Shown here piece by piece: positions 1 through 8,306 of a DNA stretch of 64,000 bases (the first letter of the stretch is position 1; every line of letters starts with the position of its first letter). The notes below the pieces were generated by a model that was given only the letters and a program-made list of their open reading frames with translations, searched no databases and had not been told where the DNA came from. Source of the DNA: Acidobacteriota bacterium (GTDB lineage Bacteria > Acidobacteriota > Vicinamibacteria > Vicinamibacterales > CAVVIG01); contig JAFDVO010000036.1 of the NCBI GenBank assembly GCA_018268955.1, positions 1 to 64,000 on the forward strand, written 5' to 3'. The translations under genes were made by a program, and so were the position numbers.

Positions 1-26
1 TGGACCCCTCCAACCTCCAACCTCTG

Positions 27-41
27 TAGTCTGACCTCGTG
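27..41 (+). promoter_or_regulatory. Candidate leaderless -10 element before the Uup gene
   Basis: TAGTCT at 27-32 is followed by six bases and the GTG at 39. The same TANNNT-N6-start spacing recurs at five other genes in this window, so the transcript may begin at the start codon. No Shine-Dalgarno sequence is visible. The first 26 bases also hold the CCAACCTCCAACCTC repeat that reappears, on the other strand, near 7180-7235. Confidence 0.45.
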
Positions 42-1844
42 CCGCTGCTGACCCTCGACCACATCTCTCACGCCTTCGGCCATCTTCCGCTTCTGGATGA
101 CGTGTCGCTCCAGCTCGAGCCGAAGGAGCGCGTCTCCATCATCGGTCGCAACGGTGCGGGCAAGTCGACGCTGCTTCAAATCCTCAGCGGGGAACTGCAG
201 CCAGACGCTGGCACGACGTGGTGGCAGCCGGGCCTGCGCGTCGCGCGGCTGGTGCAGGACGTGCCGCTCACATCCACCAAATCGGTGTTCGAGGTCGTGG
301 CCGACGGCCTGGCCGGTCTCGATGCGCATGACGCCGAGGAGTGGCTGCGCGAGCACAAGGTCGGCCTCGTGCTGTCCCGGCTCGACCTCGACGGTCAGGC
401 GAAGGTGAACGAGCTGTCAGGCGGATGGCGTCGGCGCGTCCTGCTGGCCCGTGCACTCGTCGCCGAACCGGACGTGCTGCTCCTCGACGAGCCGACGAAC
501 CATCTCGACATCGAGGCCATCCAGTGGCTCGAGAACTTTCTCGCTGAGTACAAGGGGGCGGTCGTCTTCGTGACCCACGACCGCGCCTTTCTCCAGCGGC
601 TCGCCACGCGCATCCTCGAACTCGATCGGGGGCGGCTGACCTCGTGGCCTGGCGACTACGCCACTTTCGTGCAGAAGAAGGAGGAGTGGCTCGCGAACGA
701 GGCTGTGCAGCAGGAGAAGTTCGACAAGAAGCTGGCGCAGGAAGAAGCGTGGCTGCGCCAGGGGATCAAGGCGCGCCGGACCAGGGACGAGGGGCGCGTG
801 CGCGCGCTCCTGCGGATGCGTGAAGAACGCGCACAGCGCCGCGACGTGCAGGGCACCGTGTCGATGCGCATCGAGCGCGCGGACGTGTCCGGGCGGATGG
901 TCTTCGAAGCCGAGCACCTGCGAAAGGCGTACGGCGATCGGATCGTGGTGGCCGACTTCTCGACCCGCATCATGCGCGGCGATCGGGTCGGGCTCATCGG
1001 TCCGAACGGTGCGGGCAAGACGACGCTGCTGCGCCTGCTGCTCGGGCAGTTGTCTGCGGACTCCGGTGAGCTTCGCGTCGGCGCCAACGTGCAGGTCGCC
1101 TATTTCGACCAGCAGCGTGAGCAGCTCGATCCCGAGAAGACGGTGTTCGAGACCGTCGGTGAAGGCAACGACACCGTGACCGTCAACGGACAGCCGCGGC
1201 ATGTGCACGGCTACCTGCGCGACTTCCTGTTCGAAGCCGAACGAGCCCGCTCACCCGTGAAGGCGCTCTCCGGCGGAGAGCGGAACCGCCTGCTGCTCGC
1301 CCGCCTGTTCACGCGTCCGGCCAACGTGCTGGTCATGGACGAGCCGACAAACGACCTGGATCTCGAAACGCTCGAACTGCTCGAGGCCCAGCTCGTCGAG
1401 TGGCCCGGCACGCTGCTGCTCGTCAGCCACGACCGCGTCTTCCTCGACAACGTCGTCACCAGCACGATTGTGTTCGAGGGAGAGGGGCGCATCGCCGAAT
1501 ACGTTGGCGGCTACGCGGATTGGCTGCGCCAGCGCCGCAAGGTGGAGACTCGGCCGAGGAGCACCGCCGAGCAAGTCCCTCCAGTGGCGACCCCGACGAC
1601 CACTTCCGGAGCGCAGCCGGCGAAGAAGTTGTCGTACAAGGAACAGCGCGAGCTCGAGGCGCTGCCTGGGCGGATCGAGGCGCTGGAGTCGGAGCACGCC
1701 GAGGTCCAGGCGAAAATGGCCTCGCCCGACTTCTACAAGGAGCGGGCTGACGACATTGCGGCCACGATGGCGCGCGCGTCGGCGCTGGAGGACGAACTGC
1801 TCGCCGCCTACGAGCGGTGGGACGAGCTCGAGGCGCGCCGGTAG
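39..1844 (+). CDS. uup: ABC-F family ATPase, Uup-like
   Basis: A soluble protein of 601 residues with two ABC ATPase cassettes and no membrane segment, so it is an ABC-F protein acting on ribosomes or nucleic acid, not a transporter. Cassette 1 has Walker A GRNGAGKS near residue 37, signature LSGGW and Walker B LLLDEPTNHLD. Cassette 2 has GPNGAGKT near residue 323, LSGGERNR and VLVMDEPTNDLD. The inter-domain linker (about residues 210-275) is long, charged and helical, and the C-terminal 70 residues are a predicted coiled coil; this layout is typical of Uup, which binds branched DNA and ribosomes. The GTG start is supported by the -10-like hexamer six bases upstream. Other ABC-F subfamilies (EttA, YheS) are less likely because of the coiled-coil tail. 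Confidence 0.9.
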   Translation: MPLLTLDHISHAFGHLPLLDDVSLQLEPKERVSIIGRNGAGKSTLLQILSGELQPDAGTTWWQPGLRVARLVQDVPLTSTKSVFEVVADGLAGLDAHDAEEWLREHKVGLVLSRLDLDGQAKVNELSGGWRRRVLLARALVAEPDVLLLDEPTNHLDIEAIQWLENFLAEYKGAVVFVTHDRAFLQRLATRILELDRGRLTSWPGDYATFVQKKEEWLANEAVQQEKFDKKLAQEEAWLRQGIKARRTRDEGRVRALLRMREERAQRRDVQGTVSMRIERADVSGRMVFEAEHLRKAYGDRIVVADFSTRIMRGDRVGLIGPNGAGKTTLLRLLLGQLSADSGELRVGANVQVAYFDQQREQLDPEKTVFETVGEGNDTVTVNGQPRHVHGYLRDFLFEAERARSPVKALSGGERNRLLLARLFTRPANVLVMDEPTNDLDLETLELLEAQLVEWPGTLLLVSHDRVFLDNVVTSTIVFEGEGRIAEYVGGYADWLRQRRKVETRPRSTAEQVPPVATPTTTSGAQPAKKLSYKEQRELEALPGRIEALESEHAEVQAKMASPDFYKERADDIAATMARASALEDELLAAYERWDELEARR

Positions 1845-1887
1845 GAGGTCCGGACAGACGGGGGTCGCGGAGCGACCTCGGCCCGGC

Positions 1888-2136
1888 TCAGGAGAGGCGA
1901 GGCGATTCCGGCTCGGGGTCGAGAGGTACGGGTTGCCAGCCCTCCGATTCGCGCCGGCCGCGGCGCTCACGAGCCCAGTGCAGCGCTTCTTCATCGGTCG
2001 CGAACACGCGGGTCAGCACGACGGCGCCGTCGTTCAGCATGTCGACCTCGATGCCGTACGGCGCGAGCCTGACGCGACAGGAAATCTCCTCCGCGTTGCG
2101 GCGCAGTTTCCACAGTGTGACCGGCCGATCGTCCAC
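1888..2136 (-). CDS. Small conserved-looking protein of unknown function
   Basis: An 82-residue protein starting with VDDRPVTLWKLRR. It looks like a small two-layer domain: a short beta hairpin (EISCRVRLAPYGIEVDM) followed by a helix rich in Arg, Glu and Ala (DEEALHWARERRGRR). I do not recognise the family. A longer reading frame to 2187 exists, but the GTG at 2136 is preferred: TAGAAT at 2142-2147 lies five bases upstream, overlapping the stop codon of the preceding gene, and the longer form would run into that gene. It probably follows the secreted protein gene on the same strand. Confidence 0.55.
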   Translation of the reverse strand: MDDRPVTLWKLRRNAEEISCRVRLAPYGIEVDMLNDGAVVLTRVFATDEEALHWARERRGRRESEGWQPVPLDPEPESPRLS

Positions 2137-2144
2137 GTCACATT

Positions 2145-3503
2145 CTAGCGCGGGTACTCGGTGCCAATCGCCGACGCATCCACCCACACGGGCTCACGGC
2201 GCACCGCATCGCAGGTGTTGTCGCCCGTCCATTCCCACAGCGCATCGAGCAGGCGCACGCGTACGAACGACCCCTTGCGTTCGAGCGGTGCGCTCACGGG
2301 CGTGCCGGCCGGGATCAGGCTCCGACCGCCGCAGGCGGGCTGTGTGCCCGTCGCATCGCGAAACGCCGTGTGCCCACCCTCGGCGACGACCGGCTGATAG
2401 AAGCGGGCGTCGGCGCCGATGATGTCGTAGAAAGTGTCGACGTACTCGTGCGCGAGCCGCCTGCCCGTCTCGTCGACGTCTGCGGTGTCGATCGCCTCCA
2501 TGACGGCGGAGCGTCGTTGCAGGAAGTGGGCGCGCGTGGCGTCGAGCCGCGCCCGGCCGAACAGCGACCGCGTGCGCTGGAGCTGTGACAGCACCTCCAC
2601 ATGCACGCTCGAGGGCGGATCGGCGAAGCGCTCGTCGAAGATCTGCGGGAACCACACGTGACGGCCGACGACAGGGCCAGACAGGTCGAAGTCGTAGGGG
2701 AGCGGAAGGTCCTTCGACCCGGGCACGCGGAACGCCAGGACGTTCCAGAGCGGGTGCCGATCGTCACAGCGGTAGATGTCGCCAGGAAACATGCGCAGGC
2801 ACCAGTCGAAGTTGCCGATCATGGCTTCCGCGAACGCGAGACGCGCCGTCACGTCGGGGTCGAACTGGATGCTGGCTGCGCCGAAGGTGGCCTCGTCCCA
2901 CTCCCCGGTGGCCTCCAGGCGTCGCCTCGCCTCGTCATCGTCCTCGAGCAGGAGCGCGTAGCGCGTGAGCGACTGACGCGCCGTGTCGCTCTCGATGTCA
3001 TACGTGATGCGGGCGGGACGCGCGCGGAGCGTGGGCACGCCGGCGGCCGCGACCAGCCGGTAGACGAGCGCCTCGCGACGCGGGGCGCGCTCGTTCGCGA
3101 GCCTGCCGTACTTCGGCGTCAGCGTACTGTCATCCGCATCGCCGCAGTGCGTCCCAATCTTGAGCACATCGATGCCTGCGAACGGTGTGTTGTCCCGTTG
3201 TGCGCCGGTAAGGTCGAGCCGGAGTTTCGGAAAGGCGCACTCGGAGCGTTGCCGGCTCGTGTGTCCGCGCTCGGCCACCTCGACGTTGGACAGCGTCACG
3301 CTCCGACCGGATGGGTGCTGCCACGTCAGCTGACCAGTCACCGCCGCATCAGGCGCATCCGTGGCGCGGGAGAACAGCTCGAGGAGCGGCGCCGCCATCG
3401 TCAGGTGAACCGTGTCCGTCGCATCAAGGATGTCGCCGGTGGCGGCGATCCCGGTGGCCGCCAGAAGCGCAGCGATCGTCAGTGCGTGCAGGGCGCGTCG
3501 CAT
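2145..3503 (-). CDS. Secreted protein of unknown function, possibly kinase-like
   Basis: A protein of 452 residues. The first 22 residues (MRRALHALTIAALLAATGIAA) form a clear signal peptide, so it is exported. The middle (about residues 150-300) contains MIGNFDWCL, HPLWNVLAF and LPYDFDLSG; the order of an Asn-Asp motif followed by a DFD motif is like that of secreted proteins related to atypical (CotH-like) kinases, where these residues bind metal and nucleotide. That is an inference from short motifs only. The C-terminus is Cys-containing (TQPACGG, DNTCDAV) and looks like a small SH3-like beta domain. The reading frame stays open far upstream of the ATG at 3503, but only this start gives a signal peptide. 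Confidence 0.6.
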   Translation of the reverse strand: MRRALHALTIAALLAATGIAATGDILDATDTVHLTMAAPLLELFSRATDAPDAAVTGQLTWQHPSGRSVTLSNVEVAERGHTSRQRSECAFPKLRLDLTGAQRDNTPFAGIDVLKIGTHCGDADDSTLTPKYGRLANERAPRREALVYRLVAAAGVPTLRARPARITYDIESDTARQSLTRYALLLEDDDEARRRLEATGEWDEATFGAASIQFDPDVTARLAFAEAMIGNFDWCLRMFPGDIYRCDDRHPLWNVLAFRVPGSKDLPLPYDFDLSGPVVGRHVWFPQIFDERFADPPSSVHVEVLSQLQRTRSLFGRARLDATRAHFLQRRSAVMEAIDTADVDETGRRLAHEYVDTFYDIIGADARFYQPVVAEGGHTAFRDATGTQPACGGRSLIPAGTPVSAPLERKGSFVRVRLLDALWEWTGDNTCDAVRREPVWVDASAIGTEYPR

Positions 3504-3580
3504 CGTTCGATCCGCATTGCCAGCGCGTTGCCAACTCCACAGGCGTCGGCAGACGACAGATTCCTCACGGCCGGCGGTGA

Positions 3581-3608
3581 TCGACCGCGTGCGTGCGTGC
3601 CCTATAAT
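3581..3608 (+). promoter_or_regulatory. Sigma-70-type promoter for the STAS gene
   Basis: TCGACC at 3581-3586 and a perfect TATAAT at 3603-3608 are separated by 16 bases. The start codon of the STAS gene is 36 bases further on. It lies in the gap between the divergent secreted-protein and STAS genes. Confidence 0.5.
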
Positions 3609-3644
3609 GCCGCCTCGGCAGTTCCACTCCCGGAAAAGGACGAC

Positions 3645-3989
3645 ATGAACATCTCGCGGCGGACGGTAGGTGATGTGTGCGTGCTCGACATCGACGGCCC
3701 GATTACCCTCGGCCCTGACAGCGCGGAGAAACTCGGCAGCACCGTGCAGGGCGCAGTTGCCGGCGGGGAGTCTCGCATCCTGCTGAACCTTGCTGGCGTT
3801 GCGTACGTGGACAGCGCTGGCCTGGGCGAACTCGTGGGCGCCTTCCAGGCTGTGAAGAAGTCGGGCGGCACCCTGAAGCTCACGGGCGTGACGAAGAAGC
3901 TGATGGATCTGCTCGTCATCACCAAGCTGGCATCCGCGTTCGAGATGTTCGACACCGAAGCCGCAGCCGTCGCAAGCTACGGAGCCTGA
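3645..3989 (+). CDS. STAS-domain anti-sigma factor antagonist
   Basis: A 114-residue single STAS domain. The conserved loop is VDSAGLGEL, with Ser57 in the position that is phosphorylated in SpoIIAA and RsbV. Such proteins in their unphosphorylated form capture an anti-sigma kinase and free a sigma factor. The next gene, three bases downstream, encodes a PP2C phosphatase of the SpoIIE/RsbU type that would be the natural activator, so the two form a partner-switching pair. No RsbW-like kinase or sigma factor gene lies in the window, so its partner must be elsewhere. Confidence 0.88.
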   Translation: MNISRRTVGDVCVLDIDGPITLGPDSAEKLGSTVQGAVAGGESRILLNLAGVAYVDSAGLGELVGAFQAVKKSGGTLKLTGVTKKLMDLLVITKLASAFEMFDTEAAAVASYGA

Positions 3990-3992
3990 CCC

Positions 3993-5552
3993 ATGCTGAA
4001 CCTTGTCGTCGTCGATGCGTCGGGCCGGCGGTCCGTGCCGGTGCCTGGTGGTCCGTTCGTCATCGGCCGCAGCTCGGAGAGCAACCTGCAGCTGAACGAC
4101 GTACATGTATCGCGGCGGCATGCCGAGCTGAACCAGCAGGGGACGGCATGGCTCATCAAGGATCTCAATTCGCGGGGCGGCACCTTCGTGAACGATGTGA
4201 AGGTGAGCGAGTCGCCCGTGAAGGCGGGCGACCGCATCCGGCTGGGCGACACAGAGGTGCGGGTCGAGAGCGGCGAGTCGACGGCGCTCACGACGGGGCA
4301 CTTCGATTTCCGCCAGGTGAACGCGCTGCTCGCGGGCCTTCGCGCGCTGGGATCCGGCCAGGTGCTCGATGAGGTGCTGGCCATCGTGCTCGACAGCACG
4401 CTGGAGCTGACGGGCGCCGAACGGGGCTTCATCCTGCTTGCCGAAGCCGGCGGGCAGCTGGTGCAGCGCCTCGCGCGCACGCGCGGCGGCATCACGTTGA
4501 CCTCCGCGCAGACGAGCAAGCGCATCCCGGAAGAGGTCTTCGCCACGGGTGTTGACCGGATCGTCAGTGACCTGCTCGATGACGTGAATGCGTCGCGCCA
4601 CGGCGGCACGCTGGCGCTGGGAATCCGTCACGTGCTGTGCACGCCGTTGAAGGTCGCGCAGTTCGGGTCCGACGCGCACGGCGAGGGCAAGGAAACCCGC
4701 ATCGGCGTGCTCTATCTGGACAGCCGCGAGAAAGGCTACCTGCAGAACGCCGGCGTCCTGCACGCGCTCGCTGCCGAAGCGGCGGTGGTCATCGAGAACG
4801 CACGGCTGTACCAGGAAGCCGTTCACGCCGAGCGCGCCGCGCAGGAACTGCGCATCGCATCGGAGATCCAGCGCGCCCTGCTTCCGTCCGATTGCTTCAC
4901 GTCGCCGATGGTGGAACTCGTCGCGAGCACGACCCCGTGCCGTGCGGTCGGCGGAGACCTGTTCGACTACGTGGAACACGAGGATGGGGCGCTGGCGTTC
5001 ACCGTGGCTGACGTCGCGGGCAAGGGGACCTCCGCCGCGCTGCTGACAGCGGTCGTGCAAGGGCTGCTCGCTGGCGAGTCGGACGGGAAGGACACGCCGG
5101 AGCAGGTGTGCAGCCGCCTGAACCGCGCCCTGTGCCGTCGAGCGGTCGCGTCGCGCTACGTCACCCTCTTCTACGGTGAACTTGGTTCGGACCGCACGCT
5201 GACGTACTGCAATGCTGGCCACAACGCGCCGTTCCTCGTGACAGCGGGCGACCTCGTGCGGCTCGAGACTGGCGGCACTCCGGTGGGGCTGTTCGATTTC
5301 GGGCAGTACGAAACCGGCCGTGTGGAGGTGAGCGCGGGGGACCTGCTCGTGATCTTCAGCGACGGGCTGACCGAGGCGGTCAACGCGGCCGGGGACGAAT
5401 TCGGCGACGAGCGGCTCGCCGACGTGCTCACCTCGGTGCGCGGTCAGTCAGCGGCCGGCGCGCTCTCAGCCGTGGTGAAGGCCGTCACCGAGTTTGCCGG
5501 CGCCGAGCCGGCACGCGACGACATGACCATCATGGTCCTGCGCTTCAACTGA
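3993..5552 (+). CDS. FHA-GAF-PP2C (SpoIIE-type) protein phosphatase
   Basis: A soluble protein of 519 residues. An FHA domain (about 1-92; FVIGRSSESN, VSRRHAEL) should bind phosphothreonine; a GAF domain (about 105-280) may bind a small ligand; a short helical signalling linker leads to a PP2C phosphatase domain (about 300-519). The metal-binding Asp residues are visible in GGDLFDY, VADVAGKG, FSDGLTEA and RDDMTIM. It probably dephosphorylates the STAS protein encoded just upstream. Its last 8 bases overlap the end of the convergent permease gene. Confidence 0.9.
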   Translation: MLNLVVVDASGRRSVPVPGGPFVIGRSSESNLQLNDVHVSRRHAELNQQGTAWLIKDLNSRGGTFVNDVKVSESPVKAGDRIRLGDTEVRVESGESTALTTGHFDFRQVNALLAGLRALGSGQVLDEVLAIVLDSTLELTGAERGFILLAEAGGQLVQRLARTRGGITLTSAQTSKRIPEEVFATGVDRIVSDLLDDVNASRHGGTLALGIRHVLCTPLKVAQFGSDAHGEGKETRIGVLYLDSREKGYLQNAGVLHALAAEAAVVIENARLYQEAVHAERAAQELRIASEIQRALLPSDCFTSPMVELVASTTPCRAVGGDLFDYVEHEDGALAFTVADVAGKGTSAALLTAVVQGLLAGESDGKDTPEQVCSRLNRALCRRAVASRYVTLFYGELGSDRTLTYCNAGHNAPFLVTAGDLVRLETGGTPVGLFDFGQYETGRVEVSAGDLLVIFSDGLTEAVNAAGDEFGDERLADVLTSVRGQSAAGALSAVVKAVTEFAGAEPARDDMTIMVLRFN

Positions 5553-6720
5553 TCGCGCCATCGCCCGTCCGTCCGCCCCCTCGCGCCTCATGCTCGCGCA
5601 CGAGGCGTTCGATGGTGCGGTACTCCTGATACTGCCGCCACGCGACCTTCAGAACGCCGACGGTCGGCACCGCCAGGCACACCCCCAGCACGCCTCCCGC
5701 GAACGCACCCAACCAGATCGCCGCGACCACGGCCAGCGGGTGCAGGTGCATGGCCTCTCGGATCAGCCTCGGGTAGACGACGTAGTCCTGCAGCACGCGG
5801 AGTCCGCCGAGAAACGCGAGCACGAGCAGGACCTGGGATGGCGCCGCCACGGCCGTCGCCGAGATGGCGACCGCCAGCGGGCCGGCAATCGGAATCGTCT
5901 CGAGCAGCCCCGCGACGATGCCGAGCATCGCGGCGTTCGGCAGCTGCATCAGGGCGAAGCCCGTACCGCAGATGAGCCCGACGATGAGCGCCGAAAGCGC
6001 CTGTGCCCGCGTATACGACGCCAGGACGATGTTGACCTGGCGGAGGAACTGGTCGATGCGCCACTTCAGGTGGGGCGTGGGCAGCGCGCGCGCCGCCGAG
6101 CGATGGAACGCCGGCCACTGCGCGACCAGCAGCAGCGCGATGAGCGGCACGCCGGCGAGCCACGGCACGACCAGCCGCGCACGGATGATCTCGGCGCCGA
6201 CGACCTTCACCTCGTCCTGCACCTGCAGCGACACGCGATGGTTCATGGCGCGCAGCAGGCGCCGCGTCTCTCGCTCCACGACGAACCGCTCATGCCATCG
6301 CTCGCTCGCACGCACTTGCGACGCGAAGCGTGCCACGTGCCTGGGCACTTCACGCGCGACGTCGGGCACGGTCCCCGCGATCTTGTCGCCCCATATTGCC
6401 CACACGGGCGCCACGATCAGCGCCACTCCGGCGTACACGATCAGGACCGCCAGGATCCGCGACGGGCGCCAGCCGCCGAACCAGGCCGGCGCGACGCGAC
6501 GCATCAGCAGGACGGCTGGAAGCACCAGGTAGGCGAGTGCCACCGACAGGAACGCGATGACGAAGACGCCTTTGACCGCGACCCAGTCGAACGCCACCGC
6601 GACGACCATCAGCGCCAGGAACAGCGCCGCCGCGCCGAGGTTCAGCGCCACGGTCCCGTCAGGTGGCGGGAACTCGGTGACGTCGTCGAGCGACGAGGCC
6701 GACGCGGCTGGAGCAGGCAT
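5545..6720 (-). CDS. AI-2E family transporter (membrane permease)
   Basis: A 391-residue protein with about seven to eight hydrophobic segments, two closely spaced near the N-terminus and a cluster in the second half, with a large soluble stretch in between (about residues 110-190). This is the pattern of the AI-2E_transport family. Members include TqsA, UPF0118 proteins and sodium/proton antiporters, so the substrate cannot be named. The conserved late motif is seen in the DYVVYPRLIREAMHLHPL region. TAACCT at 6726-6731, five bases before the ATG, may be the -10 element. Confidence 0.85.
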   Translation of the reverse strand: MPAPAASASSLDDVTEFPPPDGTVALNLGAAALFLALMVVAVAFDWVAVKGVFVIAFLSVALAYLVLPAVLLMRRVAPAWFGGWRPSRILAVLIVYAGVALIVAPVWAIWGDKIAGTVPDVAREVPRHVARFASQVRASERWHERFVVERETRRLLRAMNHRVSLQVQDEVKVVGAEIIRARLVVPWLAGVPLIALLLVAQWPAFHRSAARALPTPHLKWRIDQFLRQVNIVLASYTRAQALSALIVGLICGTGFALMQLPNAAMLGIVAGLLETIPIAGPLAVAISATAVAAPSQVLLVLAFLGGLRVLQDYVVYPRLIREAMHLHPLAVVAAIWLGAFAGGVLGVCLAVPTVGVLKVAWRQYQEYRTIERLVREHEARGGGRTGDGAIS

Positions 6721-6805
6721 CTGGGAGGTTAGACGTCTGAAGTTGGAGTTCCGAACTCAGGATCCGGAACTTTCAGTGGATGGTTCGGTCACGAGGCTGC
6801 TCATT

Positions 6806-7144
6806 CTAGTAGCGAGGAATCGACGGATCTACCGCAAGTGACCACGCGTCGATGCCGCCGATGAGGTTGTAGACACGCGTGAAACCCTGCTGCACGCAGT
6901 ACTCGGCCGCTGCCTGGCTGCGGATACCGTGGTGGCACTGGAAGACGAGAGTGGTGTTCCGGTCGAGCGTCAGCAGGTGGTCGCCGTAATCCCGGTCGAG
7001 GAGCCGCGACCCCTCTATGTGCGCGAGTTCGCGCTCCAGCGGCGTTCGGACGTCGATGAACTCGAAGGTGTCGCCCGCGTCCATCATCGCCTTCAACTCC
7101 GGCGCGGTGATCTGTGAGACACCGCCAAGTACGCCAGTGGGCAT
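6806..7144 (-). CDS. Single-domain rhodanese-like protein
   Basis: A 112-residue protein made of one rhodanese domain. The active-site loop is FQCHHGIRSQ, with the catalytic Cys followed by a six-residue loop, as in GlpE and other sulfurtransferases. The entry motif FEFIDVRTPLEREL holds the conserved Asp and Arg. It probably moves sulfane sulfur in the cytoplasm. It follows the repeat-rich gap at 7145-7421. Confidence 0.88.
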   Translation of the reverse strand: MPTGVLGGVSQITAPELKAMMDAGDTFEFIDVRTPLERELAHIEGSRLLDRDYGDHLLTLDRNTTLVFQCHHGIRSQAAAEYCVQQGFTRVYNLIGGIDAWSLAVDPSIPRY

Positions 7145-7421
7145 GAGGTGATCATCGCAGAGAACGGGGGCTAAGGCGGAGGTTGGAGGTTGGGGACCGG
7201 GGACAGTGGACGAGGACGGAGGTTGGAGGTTGGGCTGCGTCAGGCTGAAGCCTGCCGCCTACGATGGCATTTTTGCATTCCTGGATTCCTGCATTCCTGC
7301 ATTCCTGCATTCCCGCATTCCCGCATTCCTGCATCCCTGCATCCCTGCATCCCTGCGTTGCCGCGTTCTTGCGTGTGTGCGTTACGGGCTGGCGGGCTCG
7401 CCGCGCGAGGGCCGGAGTGGG
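7145..7421. repeat. Repeat-rich intergenic gap with period-8 tandem array
   Basis: Two copies of GGAGGTTGGAGGTTGGG (near 7178 and 7220) are followed by about 13 tandem 8-base units from 7275 to 7378. The leading units read GCATTCCT, then decay to GCATCCCT and GCGTTGCC. No gene or tRNA is visible. Similar period-8 arrays occur at 18674-18729 and 52971-53034. Confidence 0.8.
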
Positions 7422-8306
7422 TCAGCGCTCCGCCCGCAGCGCTGTCAGTGCGGTCAGCGCGTCGACGCGCGCGTCGCCGATCCGCAGCGCCCAGTGCAGG
7501 TGTGGGCCGGTGACGCGCCCGGTGGCGCCGACGAGGCCGACGATGGCGCCGCGGTCCAGCCGGTCACCCTCGTGGACGTCTACGCGGGAGAGGTGCGCAA
7601 GCGTCGAGAACACGCCGCGCCCGTGGTCGATGATGACGGTGTTGCCCGTGAAGAACAGGTCGCGGGCGACGACCACCTGGCCGTCGGCTGGCGCCTTGAT
7701 CGGTGTGCCGGCAGGGCTCAGGAAGTCGGTTCCGGCATGCGGGTTCCGTGGCTGCCCGTTGAAGACGCTGCGCGTCCCGAAGCTGCTGTTTGCGGGTTGC
7801 GGAACGGGTCGGATGAACCCCGTGCGCCACAGCGGCTCGGTCGAGGTTCGCGCGTATGCGTCACGAATGAGCGCCGCCTCCGACGCGATTCTGGCCTGCT
7901 GCTCCGGATCGGGGTTCACAAACGCCGGGGCGACCCGCAGGACACGGCGGCGAAAACGTTTTGGCGCGACCGACAGCGTCACCTGACTGTCCAGATCGTC
8001 GGGCCCCACGGCATGTGCGAGCGCGACGTACGTGCCGGGACGGACGTCGAGGTCCACGCCGATCAACGCCTGCCATTCACCGTCAGCGACCCGGATCGTC
8101 GGCCAGCTCTCCCCGAACACCGTCAGTGACACGGCAACGGTCGAGGGCGGGGTGGCAATGCGCGCGACGACGGCCGCACCTGGCGGTGTCGCGCGCGGGA
8201 CAGTCACACGCAGAGCCTGGGCTGCAACCGGCGAGGCGCAGCCCAGTGTCAGGATGGACAGGAGGAGCGGGAGAAGACGCTGACGGCTAGCGGCGATGCC
8301 GTGCAT
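7422..8306 (-). CDS. M23 family metallopeptidase (LytM-type), exported
   Basis: A 294-residue protein. The N-terminus MHGIAASRQRLLPLLLSIL plus TLGC is a signal sequence that may be a lipoprotein signal or be cut after VAAQA. The C-terminal 130 residues are an M23 peptidase domain with the zinc-binding motifs HAGTD and GPHLHW, so it should cut peptidoglycan cross-bridges or act as an amidase activator. The middle region (about 30-130) is a beta domain. The ATG at 8306 is chosen because it gives the signal peptide; it overlaps the end of the HtrA gene by 20 bases, showing co-translation in the hsp20-htrA-M23 operon. The frame is open further upstream but only as a shadow of htrA. Confidence 0.87.
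   Translation of the reverse strand: MHGIAASRQRLLPLLLSILTLGCASPVAAQALRVTVPRATPPGAAVVARIATPPSTVAVSLTVFGESWPTIRVADGEWQALIGVDLDVRPGTYVALAHAVGPDDLDSQVTLSVAPKRFRRRVLRVAPAFVNPDPEQQARIASEAALIRDAYARTSTEPLWRTGFIRPVPQPANSSFGTRSVFNGQPRNPHAGTDFLSPAGTPIKAPADGQVVVARDLFFTGNTVIIDHGRGVFSTLAHLSRVDVHEGDRLDRGAIVGLVGATGRVTGPHLHWALRIGDARVDALTALTALRAER

Noticed and set aside
3504-5222. Upstream extension of the secreted-protein frame on the minus strand
   Set aside because: The extension is antisense to the STAS and phosphatase genes and the signal peptide begins at 3503.
7275-7378. CRISPR array
   Set aside because: The unit is only 8 bases with no spacers, and no cas gene is present.
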